A stretch of 61,194 nt of DNA from Thermomucor indicae-seudaticae (lineage: Eukaryota > Mucoromycota > Mucoromycetes > Mucorales > Lichtheimiaceae). The translations under genes and the position numbers were made by a program. Below are positions 11,868 to 23,340 of the stretch, piece by piece (the stretch's first letter is position 1; each line of letters opens with the position of its first letter). Where the stretch lies: NCBI GenBank assembly GCA_000787465.1, contig JSYX01000161.1, positions 1 through 61,194 on the forward strand. The letters are read 5' to 3'. The notes beneath the pieces were generated by a model. The model was not told the DNA's origin and made no database searches. It saw only the letters and a list, made by a program, of their open reading frames with translations.

Positions 11868-14598
11868 TCAATCATGGGAAGACCGTGATATTCGAGGCAT
11901 TGCAGATGCTTGTGGCTTTACGGTGTCATTTGAACTGCGGCTACCACCGGAATCACTCCTCATTCTCTGGTGTTCTTGGTTGTCATAGACGCCACAGTCC
12001 ATCCTCCAAACCTTGATGCATCCGTTGACATCAGCAGATACGATGATCTGACCGTCATCAAAGGTATAGCTTGCCCGCGCACGTTGTTCTGCCTCGACCT
12101 GGTCGATTTCATTTTTATCTAAGCTAACAGAGGACGCCGAGAAACGTCGGTTTTCTATCGGTACAGGGGTATTGTTGTAAATGATATCTTTCCCGGTGAG
12201 TGCCAAGCGCTGCCTAGTCTTCGTGGGTGCAAAGATAGCGCATGTCACAGAATCCTGGTGGGCCTGAAAATAGTGGCTACTGCTACGTAACCGGTCGCTC
12301 GACCGCCTTTCAGCTTTGGAAAGCCAGCGTTGGAATCCATGCTTCTTTTCATCATCCTCTTTGTCTTCTCTCGAGAAAATGTCCTCGTTATCGTCCAAAG
12401 ATGCGTCGGATCGAATACCTTTGTCATGGAGGTAATGCAAAGGCGAAACATGAGCGTGTCGCGTCTGCCAAAGATGAACGTAGCATTTGTCCGACCCTGA
12501 TATAACATAGCGGCCATCGTCGCTATAGAATGGACGTCAAGACCCTTTTCGTGGTTTCGTGCTATTTTGAGATATTACTTGCCTAAATGAGGCTCTGATT
12601 TGCATCGACCTGTTCTCTGCTCCCTTATACCGGCACAGCAAGCTTTGATCATTTATATTTATTAAGCGTATTCTGGAGTCATTGCTTGTCACCAGTATTT
12701 TTCCGTCGTCAGGCAGAGCTCCCGGAAGAGCTTGAATACCAGTAATCTTCCTGCCTTTCTTTGCATGTCGGGACTTCACAGACATTTGGCTTCGATACTT
12801 CATCCCTTGCGTATCATAAAAGAAGAGCTGGCCATCATACGAACCAGCACAGACCGTTTTACCATTCTCAGTAAAGCCGACAGCCGTAATGATGTTGTTG
12901 TCTGGTGGATGGTTCCAAAACGATACTGTTTTCTCAGGTATACTCCAAAGACGAACTTTCCCGTCGGCTGAGCCCGACAAAAAGAAGCGGTCATCCTGGA
13001 GACAATTAAACTTTGGCCGACGCAGTTGACAAATTGATTTACCTTTGGATGAAACGAGATGCTTGTTACGAAGTCTACATGCTTAAAAACGCATAAACAC
13101 TCTGGTCTTGAAACGTGCCAGAGTCTATAAAACAGCATCGTTAAGAGAGTCTCCTGGATTCGAGGCAAAGCACCATCGACTCACCGCACGCACTTGTCCA
13201 TGGAACTAGACAATAGAAAGTGATACTATCCGAGACTTCCTGTAAGAATTGTGACAGAAAGCCATCCATTCAGTCTCTTACCTTTGACCAGCAAAGATCC
13301 AGTATGTCAGCCATGTGTCCGTGATATTCCCGAATCGCTTTGTCCTTGAAGACCTTGATAGTCTCTTCCTGGTCTGGAGGCTTTCGTTCCACGTCATCCA
13401 TTTGCGGTTTCTGATTGCTTTCTGTGTCCAAGACTTCCCAAACTTTGATAATGCAGTTCTGACCTCCCGCGGCCATATACCGTCCGTCTCTGCTAAACTT
13501 GATTGCCCAGATTGCTCCGTATTGACGCTGAGTTTCCTCGGAAGGCTGCTCATTAACGTGATGGCTTGTTTTGGACCGTATCTTCCCTTCAATGTGTCGG
13601 CCAAGCAGCTTCCGTTTTTCCGGAGAAGATGTCGAATCAACTCCATCCAGTGTCTGACAATGTACAATACGGTCAAATTCTTTGCTATGCTTCAGTTTAC
13701 TCTTCACCTGAGCGTAAAACGTTAGCTCATAACGCGCCTGCGCCTTTCTCTTTCCAAATTAGCAGACAGACCTTCACATAGCGTGCGCCGTGCGGTGGCC
13801 TACGGTGATTGTTGACAAGAGTTGTCTGACTCAAGTGCTCAAGAATAGACGAATACCCGGATTCCAAGCTATGCCGTCGCAGAGTTGTGGACCCTCCTTC
13901 TTCGGAATCCGACGACTCTGAGGATGAAGACTCGTTATCTTCTGAAACTGCTTCGTCCTCATTTCGACTGTGCCCGCTAGACCGCCTACGACGGCGCCCT
14001 TTTATTCCTAGTCGAGACAACAGTCGTCCGGATTTCGATCTATTATTCGCTGTGAATCAGACTCGATGCTTGTCTGTTCGGAAATTTAGATTTACCGTTT
14101 CATCACATGCTTTTCCTTTGGTGAAGGGGATTGTTCCGATAGATGTTGATTTCCTTCTTTCAGTTCGCCAGCACTCGACTCATCATAGACATAAACAGCC
14201 GGGAAGACGGATTCTGGACGTCGATATGGCGGTATGTCTTGACTTGATATGCCTTGGATAATCGATTCGGAAACTGGGTCGACGGAGTGCCTTTTGGTGC
14301 CAGTAGACGCCTCAGAACTTCTGACTGAGGTGTAGGAACTGCTGTCAACGTTAGCAGGCTGAATGGATCCATGACCTTCATAGATATCTCAAATTAGCTA
14401 ACGCAACACCTCAGCACGTGTTTGACTCTTGCCGAGTGGTTGTAGTCGATCGCCATCGTGTTTTGAAGGTGCATTGCGATCGAAGTTTAAGCCAATGTCT
14501 TTATCAAACAAGTAATCAGCTAGCTTGCTGTTTCGAGAGTCTCGAGGAGACATGGCTTCTTTTGCGTCATAAAATTCCTCGTCAGAACTCATGTCCAT
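11868..14598 (-). CDS. WDR44-like WD40 repeat protein
   Basis: Exons (high to low) 14598-14433, 14375-14096, 14039-13772, 13707-13282, 13225-13185, 13124-13043, 12995-12583 and 12522-11868, giving 776 aa. The N-terminus reads MDMSSDEEFYDAKE, closely like human WDR44 and containing a FFAT-type EFYDAKE. A disordered Ser/Arg region leads to WD repeats from about residue 280, including GQNCIIKVWEV, SSSMDKCVRLWHV, SGSADGKVRLWSI, SGSDKCYVHLWQT and SADVNGCIKVWRM. WDR44 is a RAB11 effector that tethers endosomes to the ER through VAP proteins; fungal members are little studied. One exon is only 41 nt. The intron at 12582-12523 has a firm GC donor. The intron at 14432-14376 also reads best with a GC donor, but its exact ends are less certain. 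The gene converges on FET3, with 157 bp between stops. Confidence 0.87.
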
Positions 14599-14719
14599 TG
14601 TCACATTGGTTACTGCTAAGCATGAAAAAAGGTGCGAGATAATTTGTGTAACGTTGTTGCTTAAAAGATCTTGCAGGACAACGGTTTTCTTTCCACGTCC
14701 CCCTTGTAGACCCTTCAAT
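14599..14719. promoter_or_regulatory. Compact divergent promoter, WDR44-like / HECT ligase
   Basis: Only 121 bp separate the two start codons, so the genes must share promoter DNA and may have overlapping 5' UTRs. I see no TATA box. Confidence 0.6.
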
Positions 14720-17607
14720 ATGACGACTAAAAGCACATGTATGGATTAGCATCTTTTTTTCCCTGAGGTCATTCTAAACAAGACTCGGTTTATTAACTAA
14801 TACTGACGTTACTCAGTACCTTTGAGTCTTGATGTTCTACGTGCATTTAAGAAACGATGCGAATCGATCGACGATTGGTCATTAATCCGAGGCCACCTGC
14901 TTGCAATTTTCGGCAATCTCGATAATCTGAGAGGAAGCTTTCTGGAGGTATTACGTAATTGCGAGACTAGAAAGGCAATCCACCTTGTTCTGAGACTTTG
15001 TACAGCTGCGTCAGGACGAAGCACATAGCATGGATCATACTTGTCCCATCGATAAGCGTCGGGCGCAAATTTGCCTGAACTATATAGCGACCAGCGTAGG
15101 TCTACCTGCAACGACTATGGAGTTCTAGCAACTAATCCTTGTTATGCATTGATCCAGCTGCCGAGCGAGATATTTAAAGAAGTGTCGGAGGCAACACAAA
15201 ACGCTATTCGATCTATCATGCGGAACAATCAGGAATTTAGTGCTCAACATTTGGATGCAATTGTGATAATATTTTCGGTAACGCCAAATCAACCAGCACT
15301 GTCAGAAAAGGAGTCGAATTTAACTTGTTTTTTCAAAGTGTCCATCATTTTTCGACATATACGACTCGAACAATATCGTTTTTGATCTGCTCGAAGTTAT
15401 TGCACGCTTAAACCAGCCATTACAGGATTTACTTCTACTCCATCTTATCGAGCCCGTAACTGGCGCCAGCTACAGTGGATTAAGCTCATCTATCCTCTCG
15501 GACACGGTAGAATCGAGATTCAAAGACCTACTGGATTTCTTGCATGAATTTATCGATTCTCGGTTATTCACGCGGACAGTTAGAGAAAAGATCACGGCGT
15601 ACCAAGATGCCCCGACAATCAATGCTATAAAGTTCATGGCTGCGTTGTGTAAGTGTAGTATTCGCTTGTCTTAATCTTTCAATAGAAAATGGCTGATGGA
15701 GCATTGCTTTGATTAGATCGACTAAATCAGCGACGAAACTATGTCCCGTACACTAGCTTCTACAACGACAGCATCAACGAGACCTTTGAGATCAAAATAG
15801 ACATTCCAAATTTTCGCGAACGGAAGGGGTAAATGTCACTCGTCTTTTCGTTTATTCTCTAGTACTGTCTAATTCCTAAAGCCTCCGAAGATTTTCGTTT
15901 TGCGACTACGCATTCGTTCTTAATCCATCGGTGAAAGCGGATATCCTGAAAGTCGAAAACGTCTTTCAGATGCGACATGAACTGCAAGATGCCTTTTTCC
16001 GTGCATTATTCGAAGGTATGATGGTAACGGACGGGTCTTGCGAGTGTATTCTAATTGTATGCGTACATTGTAAGGCGTCAACAGCCCGTATTTGGTTCTC
16101 TGTATAAGACGAGATCATATTATCACCGACACTTTGCATCAGGTAAATTCCTCCAAGCAAATGCGACGATCCGAGGCTGATGTTGACTATGTGGATAGCT
16201 TGAAAAAAAGACTATACATGATCTCAAAAAGCAGTTACGTGTTCAGTTTGTCGGGGAAGAGGGAGTAGATGAAGGTGGCGTACAAAAGGAGTATTTCCAG
16301 CTGATAATACGTGAATTGTTCGATCCCAAGTACGGTGAGTCCTGGCGCTTTTCCTTTTTATTGAACAACGTTATCTGACCAGTTTCGACTATTTGCAGGC
16401 ATGTTTCAGATGAACGAGGAGTCTAGGCTTTTCTGGTTTTGCCCCAATCCAGGAGCTGATTGTGATCGTCTTGCAGAATTCAGACTAGCAGGGCTACTTC
16501 TCGGTCTTGCCGTCTACAACAGTGTGATATTGGATTTGCATTTACCTCTAGCTCTTTACAAGTTGCTGATGGGTGTTGATGTCAGCTTGCAGGATTTAAA
16601 GCAATTGGATCCAGTAAGTGACACGCAAAAGTCATGGGTGAACTGGAATATACTGACAGGAAGATCGCATTCAGACCCTTGGAAGAGGTCTAGAACAGCT
16701 TCTAACGTTTGAGGGTGATGTCGAGACCGAATACGATCGAACTTTCCAAATAGACTTTGAAACATTTGGTGGTATATATACGGCCGAGTTAAAACCGATG
16801 GGGTCTTTTATCCATTTGACAAATGATAATCGTCAAGGTAGAAGCATAAGCGATCGAAGTTAGAGGCACCAAGCTAATGAAAGAAACCAGAGTTTGTCGA
16901 CTTGTACGTCAAATTCATATTGAAAAAGTCGGTCGAGAAAGAATTTCAGGCTTTTCGCGAAGGTTTCCAGCTCTTGTGCCAGGACAACGCGATTAACGTA
17001 AGCAGAGTGATATGGTTTCTAGCACGAGACAGAGACTTACTGTTTTCAAAGATATTTCAACCAGAGGAAATCGAGCAACTGGTCTGTGGCAGTTCAACCT
17101 TGGATTTTCATGCACTTGAGAAGTCCACTGTATACGACGGGGGCTACACTAGGGAGTCCGCTGTTATACAGTAAGTCCAGCCTATAGTCTGATACGTACG
17201 TCATTAAACATTCTCACAAAATTCCTAGATACTTTTGGGAGATCGTTCATGATTTCACCTACGAGGAGAAAAAGAAGTTGTTATTCTTTGCTACAGGTTC
17301 TGATAGGGTAGGATAAAGACAACTTAGTATACGTCTCATTCTTTACTAACTGTGTAACGTTTGTAGGCACCTATAGGCGGCCTTGGTAAACTGCAATTTG
17401 TGATTGCAAAAAATGGCGCTGACTCGGACAGGTAAAAACACGAAGAAACACTGAAGTAAACAAAGACTGACAAGTTTGCGTCGTAGACTACCGACATCTC
17501 ATACATGTTACAACGTACTGCTACTTTGTGAATATAGCAGTAAAGAAAAGTTGAGAGAGCGGTTACTAACAAGTATTAGTAACGCTGAAGGATTTGGCAT
17601 GATCTAA
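14720..17607 (+). CDS. HECT-type E3 ubiquitin ligase (E6AP/HUL4-like)
   Basis: Sixteen exons: 14720-14738, 14817-14947, 15006-15095, 15158-15277, 15339-15648, 15717-15828, 15882-16015, 16075-16142, 16199-16334, 16399-16613, 16675-16837, 16891-16997, 17052-17170, 17229-17307, 17367-17431 and 17487-17607, giving 662 aa. The C-terminal ~340 residues are a complete HECT domain: [66 protein letters not shown] and the catalytic Cys in SHTCYN (codon 17506-17508). It ends ...EGFGMI, the usual HECT terminus. The N-terminal part is helical with no AZUL zinc domain or other module I recognise. HECT enzymes take ubiquitin from an E2 onto the Cys and pass it to substrates; the substrate is unknown. The 19-nt first exon is supported by an in-phase GTATGG donor. 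The intron at 16998-17051 is 54 nt, in frame and free of stops. Confidence 0.93.
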
Positions 17608-17792
17608 ATTTGGCACCTCTTGCCAGATCCTCAGTATCCTATCACGAAGACCACTGCAATTGTGCATATTATAGATACCCGACAGAAACTACAGGTTGGT
17701 TTCATTTCTTGCATTCTGCATTTTACAATCAAAACAACGTAATGAAGTCAAAATAAACGAGGGCTTTCTGCTTCATTCTATTTGCCTTTCCT

Positions 17793-20306
17793 TTAGTTAT
17801 GTGCAACACGTTCTGTCAACGGCTTGATATATTTCCCGTGGTATGGGGTCTTGCCTACGCTGTTGGGTGCTTGCAGGAGCGTTTCGAAGTAGGCTACGGA
17901 AAACAGGTTAAAATTAGTTTCAGCTTCTCGTATGGAAAGGAGAACAAGACATACATTCATAGATATCTCCATCGTATTTTGCAATGGGTGCTTTGAGGAC
18001 AAAGTCAGGGAACCCAAAGGCATCAGTCAAGCCAATGACCTGTTTGCGAAGCCCTTTGCAGGTCTACAATCAAGGTTAAAGAAAATTGGCATCATGGTCG
18101 AATCCATCCTTTCCGCTTTATTACCTGAAAGTATAATTCTTCAACATCCTTTACTTGTTGTGGGCTCAAGAAACCTTCCTTGAATCCTTGGTCGCTATAT
18201 GTGTGCAAAGTATGCAGGCCCCAAATAGCAGTGAGGCGCCGCAAAATGGACCAAACGCTGCGGTCCATGCCAGTGGGTTGGGTGGTGTACTTGCCAACTG
18301 CGTCCGCGAATAAAAAGACAGCGCAATGCATTTCAGCAACGCGTACTGACTCAAGGAGGACATCATTCTGGCTCAGGCCCTTGTTGGTGGTTTCGCGAAT
18401 GCTATTCAGCTGTTAAATAAAGGAAGTCGTTACTGTTAGCAAGAAAAAAGAAAATGGAGGAGCTGCTGCCTGAGAGCTTACTCGTTTCACAAGTATGGCG
18501 TTGAGACCTTCCTCAAGCAGATCCAGCTGACGAAGGCAATCCGAAACGTTCCGGATACTCCAGTTAGGCGTAGCAAGGTACTCTTTGGCACGGAGAAGAT
18601 AGTGTGCTGAGCTCTTGAATTTGAGTTCCGGATAAATATCTTGATCTAGTTTCTGAGACAGGCGAGTGACAAGGATACGGGCTGTCTGCTGAAGAAGGAC
18701 AACGTTGTCACCGGCGCCTGTGGTCATAACGCCCCAATCGCCAATAATCTGACCGATACTGTTGTAGGCAGAGTATGCATGACCGCCACAAGCACGACGA
18801 CAAGTCTCGAGCAGTTCGGAGCCGTACCAGCCCGTGAAACCCTTGAGACTAGCAGAGGTAGCGTGCATGTCACTCATATGATTAAGGTAGTCCACCGGAT
18901 CCATCTCGCCACCAGCAGTCAGGATACGAAATTGAGCATCGATGGTGCTTGCCGCCGACTTGACCATGTACATGAACGCAATACCCGGGATCAGTTTTGC
19001 ATAATGAGATTGGTAGTCCATGATCTGCTGGTTCTTGGGACCTTGCCGTCGGACGACGCCATATCGCGTCGCGATCGTCAAAGCCTGACCGACCATCTGG
19101 GTTGTCACTGTAACAAGCGAGAGTCGTTCAGGGATCAAGGTTGCGTACATGACAGCCGGATTGGGTGCAGGTGTGTAGGTACCGTCACGCTCAAGGGTCG
19201 CCCATCTTTGCAGCATGTAGGAACGTGGGATACGTTTCTGACGGAACTGGATCCAGCCGTTATCTACGCCATCATGGCCGACCTTCTCGCCGATATCACC
19301 AATCATGACGCCAGGTGCCAACTCGCCCGTCACCTTGTCCCGCAGTGGCACCACGAACCAGTTGTGGCCTTTCCGTTCGCCATGAATGATGGTCTGGCAA
19401 ATCACGACGGCATGCGTTGACGTCTGGCCAGATCCGCCGATCCACCACTTTGTAGCGGTAATATTGGGCGAATCGATCACGAACTCGTCTGTCGCCTGAT
19501 CATAGGTTGCCGTCGTCTCAATGTCCCGTAGTGCGGAACTGTGGCCGAGCTCTGTCTGGGGAGCAGAAAGTTAGATATGTACGACCGCTCGCTACATATG
19601 CTCTTGTATGTATGATATATATATACCATGGCGAAGCAACCGTAAACACGGAAATTGGCAATATCATCGTTCCACATCTTTGCCTGCTCCTTGGTACCAA
19701 GCATGTTGATCACGTTTCTAAACAAGGCGTCGTGGACAAAGAAGCGCATCGAGAAGCTTTCTGAATAAACATTGACAGCTCTAACAATTTCATGGGCGAA
19801 TGCTTGGTCATGAGCGTACTCTTTGGCTAGCTGGACAACTCGATAAATTTGGCCCATAGTGCTAAATGAATTTTTTTTTTTAAAAAAAGAGGCAGGTATC
19901 AGTAAAATCATGTTGTTGGCGTTCTCTCACTTCGTATCTTTACAATTCACGCCATTCGTCACGCGTAAATTCGAGAATATTGCGCGGTGGTTGAACGACA
20001 AGCAGCGGATCACTTTTTATGAGCTCATAAGCCCTTTGCTAAAGGGGTGTGGATATTGAATTATTCGAACGGTGTGGGGAAAAGCTTTTCCCTAACCTGC
20101 ATTTCGTACTGCTTGTCACCACCAGCCCAGAACCGAGCAAGACCATTGACATCAAATTCGGCTGCAGCACGCTCAGCAGCCATATCTTTTGGTGCCTGCA
20201 GGGACATGGTGGAGGGTGTCAGGTTCAGCTGACTCTTGATCTGCTCCAAACGAGCCAGAGCTGTCTTGGCTTCGGGTGCAGTGGAGTCTCTCAGAGGGAT
20301 GGTCAT
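17793..20306 (-). CDS. Peroxisomal acyl-CoA oxidase with an N-terminal PTS2
   Basis: Exons (high to low) 20306-20097, 20038-19944, 19861-19627, 19555-18482, 18409-18125, 18063-17955 and 17893-17793, giving 702 aa, the usual length. Acyl-CoA dehydrogenase fold: the FAD/substrate region runs from TELGHSSALR through TATKWWIGGSGQTSTHAVV, and the conserved C-terminal oxidase domain includes ETCRRACGGHAYS. The first step of peroxisomal beta-oxidation converts acyl-CoA plus O2 to trans-2-enoyl-CoA plus H2O2. The C-terminus (ERVAHN) lacks a PTS1, but residues 19-27 read RLEQIKSQL, a full PTS2 consensus. The large exon, 18482-19555, carries most of the catalytic core. The ATG at 20306 is the first in frame and places the PTS2 near the N-terminus, where it is expected. 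Confidence 0.95.
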
Positions 20307-21238
20307 AGTCCACAAGTAAAAGAGGAAGGCGAAAAAGTAAGAAGTGAAGAGTGGGAATGAAATTTTCCATTTTGAACTCGTGCTGGCAGCTCTTTTACCC
20401 CCAATTGCTCATAACAAGAACTTTGCTAGCTAGCCTTCCCAGTGGGGATCCATGCAGTCATATGCATGTGAAAAATAGTTTCGCTTCGTATCACACTGGG
20501 AAATTTCTGAGACAATTTGTGAAAATCACAAAATCCTTTCTTTATTTTCATCGTATTCGATACATTGCGTACTGTAGCAATATCAGTCTCAAGACAAACC
20601 CGACAGCTTTCTAGTTTGATGGTAGATATAAACACGCCCGAGACTACTTCGTTGGCTCTTTAACAGATTGGATCTAACTCGCAGAGTGCCTAGTTAAACA
20701 AGTTCCAATGTACTGTTTATGCTGGAGAATGATGGTATAGCCTGGGATTGTTTCAGTTATGAAGAAATTCTGCAATTTAGAGTGACGAATTCATACAATG
20801 ACGCGGTTCCGTGTCAGACCGCCGATTGCCCGGGCAGTCGGCAAACCCTACGGTTGAAGTATCGGTTCGGTTAAAAGTTAATTTCTATGTTTATCGTATG
20901 CGGTTTGAGCCTATCCAATATGTCATTTTCACCAAGCACAGCAAAGCCTGTTTCAAATCTGGTTTGCCTGTTTAGACCCGAACATTGACTTATCGGTCCG
21001 GTACTATCGCTTACCCGCAAGACACAGAAACCAAATCTCTGTTTCGTTCAGTGTAACTTGACAATGCCATAGAAGCATGCAGCACCATAGGATAGAAACT
21101 TCTCTTTTTTAATCAGTCAGTAGCCGATAAAGCCGCGTTAACGCAAATGATGTAATCTATTGCAATACATGAGATGTATCCTATCTTCACTACTCTTCCT
21201 TTTCTCCACAGTTGTCCCTCTGATGTCTATTGATGATA
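20307..21238. promoter_or_regulatory. Divergent spacer, acyl-CoA oxidase / diacylglycerol kinase
   Basis: 932 bp between divergent start codons. No coding signature. It should contain both promoters; I recognise no fatty-acid response element with confidence. Confidence 0.4.
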
Positions 21239-23122
21239 ATGCCTTCATCTTCTTTGCTATTGATACAGCACGAGACTGATCTGATAACTCAAGCTGAAGA
21301 AAAACAATCCTTGGAGACACAAGGTCAGAAACACGAAAGACGAACCCATACAATGGCGACTTAACCTTGCTTTTCATTTAAACTTGCAGTGTCTCCACTG
21401 TACCAAAAGTCAGTAGAAGAGGACATGTCACCACTTGCAAGCACCATCAGTTCTACTACTTCATCATCGTTGCCAGTGGCAGAAGAAGAAGAAGGGGATA
21501 CTGAAGAAGACAAAAGGTCTCAATTCTCGAGTCGTCCGCGTGCTGTTCAAACAACGGTTCATACCTCTGTACGACTTCAAGACACGGAAACCGAAGGTCG
21601 ACCGAGCATTTACCTCTTTATATTTGTCAACCCACTGTCAGGAGACCAAAAGGGTGGTGATCTCGTGGACCTTCCGATCCAGCACTTTCGACTGCGTCGC
21701 TTGCCGCAAGTCCAGGTCGAAATCCATAACATATTGGACAAGCAGGATCGCGAGATAGGATTCGATCGCGTGCATTTGATTGAAAATATGGTCAAAATGG
21801 GTCAGCTTCCTGCTATTATTGCACCTAATCACTTGGCTCCCGCTGTGCGTTGCCGCCATATCCATGTCTGGAGCGCAGGTGGTGACGGGACCGTCATGAG
21901 CGTGTTTGAAATGCTTGTCGCTCACAAGATTGACCTGGACCTTGTATTTTTTTCATGTAAGCCTGCTTCTGTCCACACATCATCTTTACATCACTAACTA
22001 TGAAAGAATCCATTGCCCAGGTATTCCTTTTGGTACAGGCAACGACTTCAGCCAGGTGCTAGGTTGGGGTCGCACTCTGCCGCACGGCGACGCGATCGGG
22101 CTACGTCTCAGCCTTCTTGAGCAACTAGTAATTGAACGACTGGAGCGAGCAGATGCAGCCCGACTCGATATCTGGCAGGTGGAAATGACGGCCCATGCCT
22201 CGGGTTATGTGCGCCTCGCAGGACCGAGTCGACGCGACGGTCATGATGTAGTCGAAGTCAAAGAGACGCAGCAGGGTGAGAGCCATCAAAAATTTCTGCG
22301 CAAAATGTGCAATTATATGTCTATCGGCGTCCAGGGCTACGTTGGCAGTGGGTTCGAGAAGCACCGAGCAGGAAAGCGACTGGCCAATATACTTATCTAC
22401 ACCATCGAAAGCGCAAAGTGGGTGTTTTGGCGTCGGTTCCCTCCCGTGACACACTTTATAAGCCGTATCGTTCACGAAGGCAAATCTGTGCTCGAGGTGC
22501 CCTGTCCCAACGAGAACACTCCTACTGTAACTACAAGGGCCGATTTACCATTCATGACAAAGCATCCAATTGACTTTGTCATTCAAAATATCCCGCACAT
22601 ATGGTAAAGAGCATAAAGAAAGCAACACTTGAGCAAACGGTTTTCGTGAATGATGGACAAATCTCTGTGTATAGGGGACGCGAAGTGGACTTGTGGGGAG
22701 ACGCACGGTCAGGCCTGGAAGTGGTCCAGAACCGCTCAGGCCCTACGGATCCTCGCCACTGGAAACCTCAACGAGCGAACGACGGTCGCATGGAAATCAT
22801 GGCTATACAAAATCTTTACAGCTACCTCAAGAAACTTACTAACATTCGAGACCACGTCTCTCGCATTGGCCAATTTGAAACTCCCTTTGAGATCCATTTT
22901 CGAGATCCTCGACCAACAACAAACAGCAATCACCGATATTTGCGCCGAAAGAGCTACTATATACATGAAAATGTAGTTTGTATAATGTGCGACGGTGAAT
23001 TCTATATTCTCAAGGATCCAAAAAGCTTAAAGTTCACTCGCTTTGCGCAAATATGGACCTTGGGACGAAGCGACGAGAAACGTAAAGGAAGATTAGTGCT
23101 CGACGAGCAACAAGCAGATTAG
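21239..23122 (+). CDS. Diacylglycerol kinase
   Basis: Exons 21239-21323, 21390-21956, 22021-22603 and 22675-23122, giving 560 aa. An acidic, Ser-rich N-terminus leads to the DAGK catalytic domain: FVNPLSGDQKGGDL (nucleotide-binding start), then the SAGGDGTVMS glycine motif at about residue 190, then IPFGTGNDFSQVLGWG joined across an intron. The accessory domain has YMSIGVQGYV, NIPHIWGREVDLWGD (joined across the last intron) and a C-terminal CDGEFY block. It phosphorylates diacylglycerol with ATP to phosphatidic acid. No C1 domains or transmembrane helices are seen, so it would be a short, soluble or peripherally bound type. The first exon is inferred from an ATG and an in-phase GTCAGA donor, which is weak; the N-terminal 28 residues are the least certain part. 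Confidence 0.92.
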
Positions 23123-23340
23123 AAATTCCATCAATGGGACAGATATACCCTGCCTTCACATTTATCTTATATTCTACAACTAGTATTCATCTTCAGGAAT
23201 AGTAATGCTTATCGTTTAGATAGCCGCAGCAAATGAACGCGAGTTGCTAAAAAACAAAAAATGCTTAACATGATGTGCTAGGGCAAGAAATTAACTGTGT
23301 CGTTTTGTGGGATATGTATATACTAATGCCATTTGATTAC

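Noticed and set aside
14809..15111. 100-codon minus-strand open frame with protein-like composition
   Set aside because: It overlaps HECT exons 1-3, whose plus-strand splice signals and phases agree. No minus-strand start or homology.
18779..19420. 213-codon open frame on the plus strand
   Set aside because: It lies antisense to the large exon of the acyl-CoA oxidase, whose conserved motifs are on the minus strand. No family similarity in this frame; a shadow.
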